Part shown: positions 21,454-21,534 of the stretch, piece by piece
Layout of the letters: each line of letters starts with the position of its first letter
Numbering within the stretch: the first letter of the stretch is position 1
DNA from: JBBFMJ01 sp037441225
GTDB lineage: Bacteria > Acidobacteriota > Thermoanaerobaculia > UBA2201
Assembly: GCA_037441225.1 (NCBI GenBank)
Contig: JBBISU010000052.1
Coordinates: 1 to 21,534 of the forward strand
Direction: 5' to 3'
DNA length: 21,534 nt
Notes under the pieces: model-generated
Told to the model about the DNA's origin: nothing
What the model saw: only the letters and a program-made list of their open reading frames with translations
The model's database searches: none
Made by a program: the position numbers and the translations under genes

Positions 21454-21534
21454 ACCCTAACTCGGAAGTATTTAACCCGACTTGCACAATTGTAGTCAAA
21501 AAAACAACTGTTATCTGCATTTTCTAATATCCTT
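21450..21534 (-). CDS. possible C-terminal end of a convergent gene (partial)
   Basis: One minus-strand frame is open from the window edge to a TAA at 21452-21450 and reads RILENADNSCFFDYNCASR then VKYFRVRV; the other two frames have early stops. The stop lies in the hairpin, which has a T-tract in this direction. CpG is slightly more frequent here than in the operon. Only 27 codons are visible, the protein is not recognised, and an open frame this short can arise by chance. Confidence 0.25.
   Translation of the reverse strand, partial: RILENADNSCFFDYNCASRVKYFRVRV

Noticed and set aside
1..21534. tRNA, rRNA, CRISPR array, insertion sequence or prophage genes
   Set aside because: Looked for and not seen: no regularly spaced repeats, no transposase or integrase motifs, no tRNA-like GTTC-containing arms in the gaps.

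Overview
The window is an AT-rich, tightly packed stretch of a bacterial chromosome. The organism is a diderm (Gram-negative-type) bacterium with lipopolysaccharide: it carries a KDO-8-phosphate phosphatase, an LpxL/HtrB-type lipid A acyltransferase, several Sec signal peptides and a cytochrome c maturation (Ccm) operon. CpG is very rare on both strands: I count about 55 by eye in 21.5 kb, where base composition alone would predict several hundred. I do not assign a phylum. DUF3160, a DUF4388-DnaJ-TPR protein, a CnrX/Spy-like sensor and a CXXXY-type CcmE would fit a deep-branching anaerobic or thermophilic lineage, but this is inference.

Layout. (1) 1-82, minus strand: the first codons of a secreted protein. 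(2) 83-500: a long non-coding gap that is CpG-rich for this DNA. (3) 501-3935, plus: leucyl aminopeptidase, pentapeptide-repeat protein, ECF sigma factor, membrane anti-sigma candidate and Spy/CnrX-like periplasmic protein, apparently one operon. (4) 4077-6446, plus: a secreted DUF3160 protein behind a near-consensus sigma-54 promoter and two tandem palindromes. (5) 6472-7176, plus: a metallo-beta-lactamase-fold hydrolase that seems to have two starts, one with and one without a signal peptide. (6) 13069 down to 7178, minus: a seven-gene operon in which every gene overlaps the next (TIGR01777 epimerase, unknown membrane protein, cinA, thpR, plsY, gpsA, CpsB/YwqE-like PHP phosphatase). (7) 13108-14878, plus: kdsC, lpxL-like and rimI-like genes, divergent from the minus operon across only 38 bp. 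(8) 14879-15304: a gap with what may be a decayed coding remnant. (9) 15305-21432, plus: DUF4388-DnaJ-TPR protein followed by ccmA, ccmB, ccmC, ccmD (36 codons), ccmE and ccmF, all overlapping. (10) 21433-21534: a hairpin over the ccmF stop codon and possibly the end of a convergent minus-strand gene.

How the genes work together. gpsA and plsY supply glycerol-3-phosphate and its first acylation for phospholipids; kdsC and the LpxL-like enzyme serve LPS. The sigma/anti-sigma/Spy-like triad looks like an envelope-stress or metal-sensing switch of CnrYXH type. The Ccm operon attaches heme to secreted c-type cytochromes; its CcmE has Cys in place of the usual heme-binding His, as in the variant called System I*.

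The most interesting signals are regulatory. Several operons start with a -10 box, often extended (TGnTATAAT-like), only 6 to 8 nt before the ATG and with no Shine-Dalgarno site, which predicts leaderless mRNAs. One of these sits in front of the signal-peptide start of the hydrolase, while an internal ATG 72 nt later has a perfect Shine-Dalgarno. The sigma-54 promoter with its paired upstream palindromes is the other standout.
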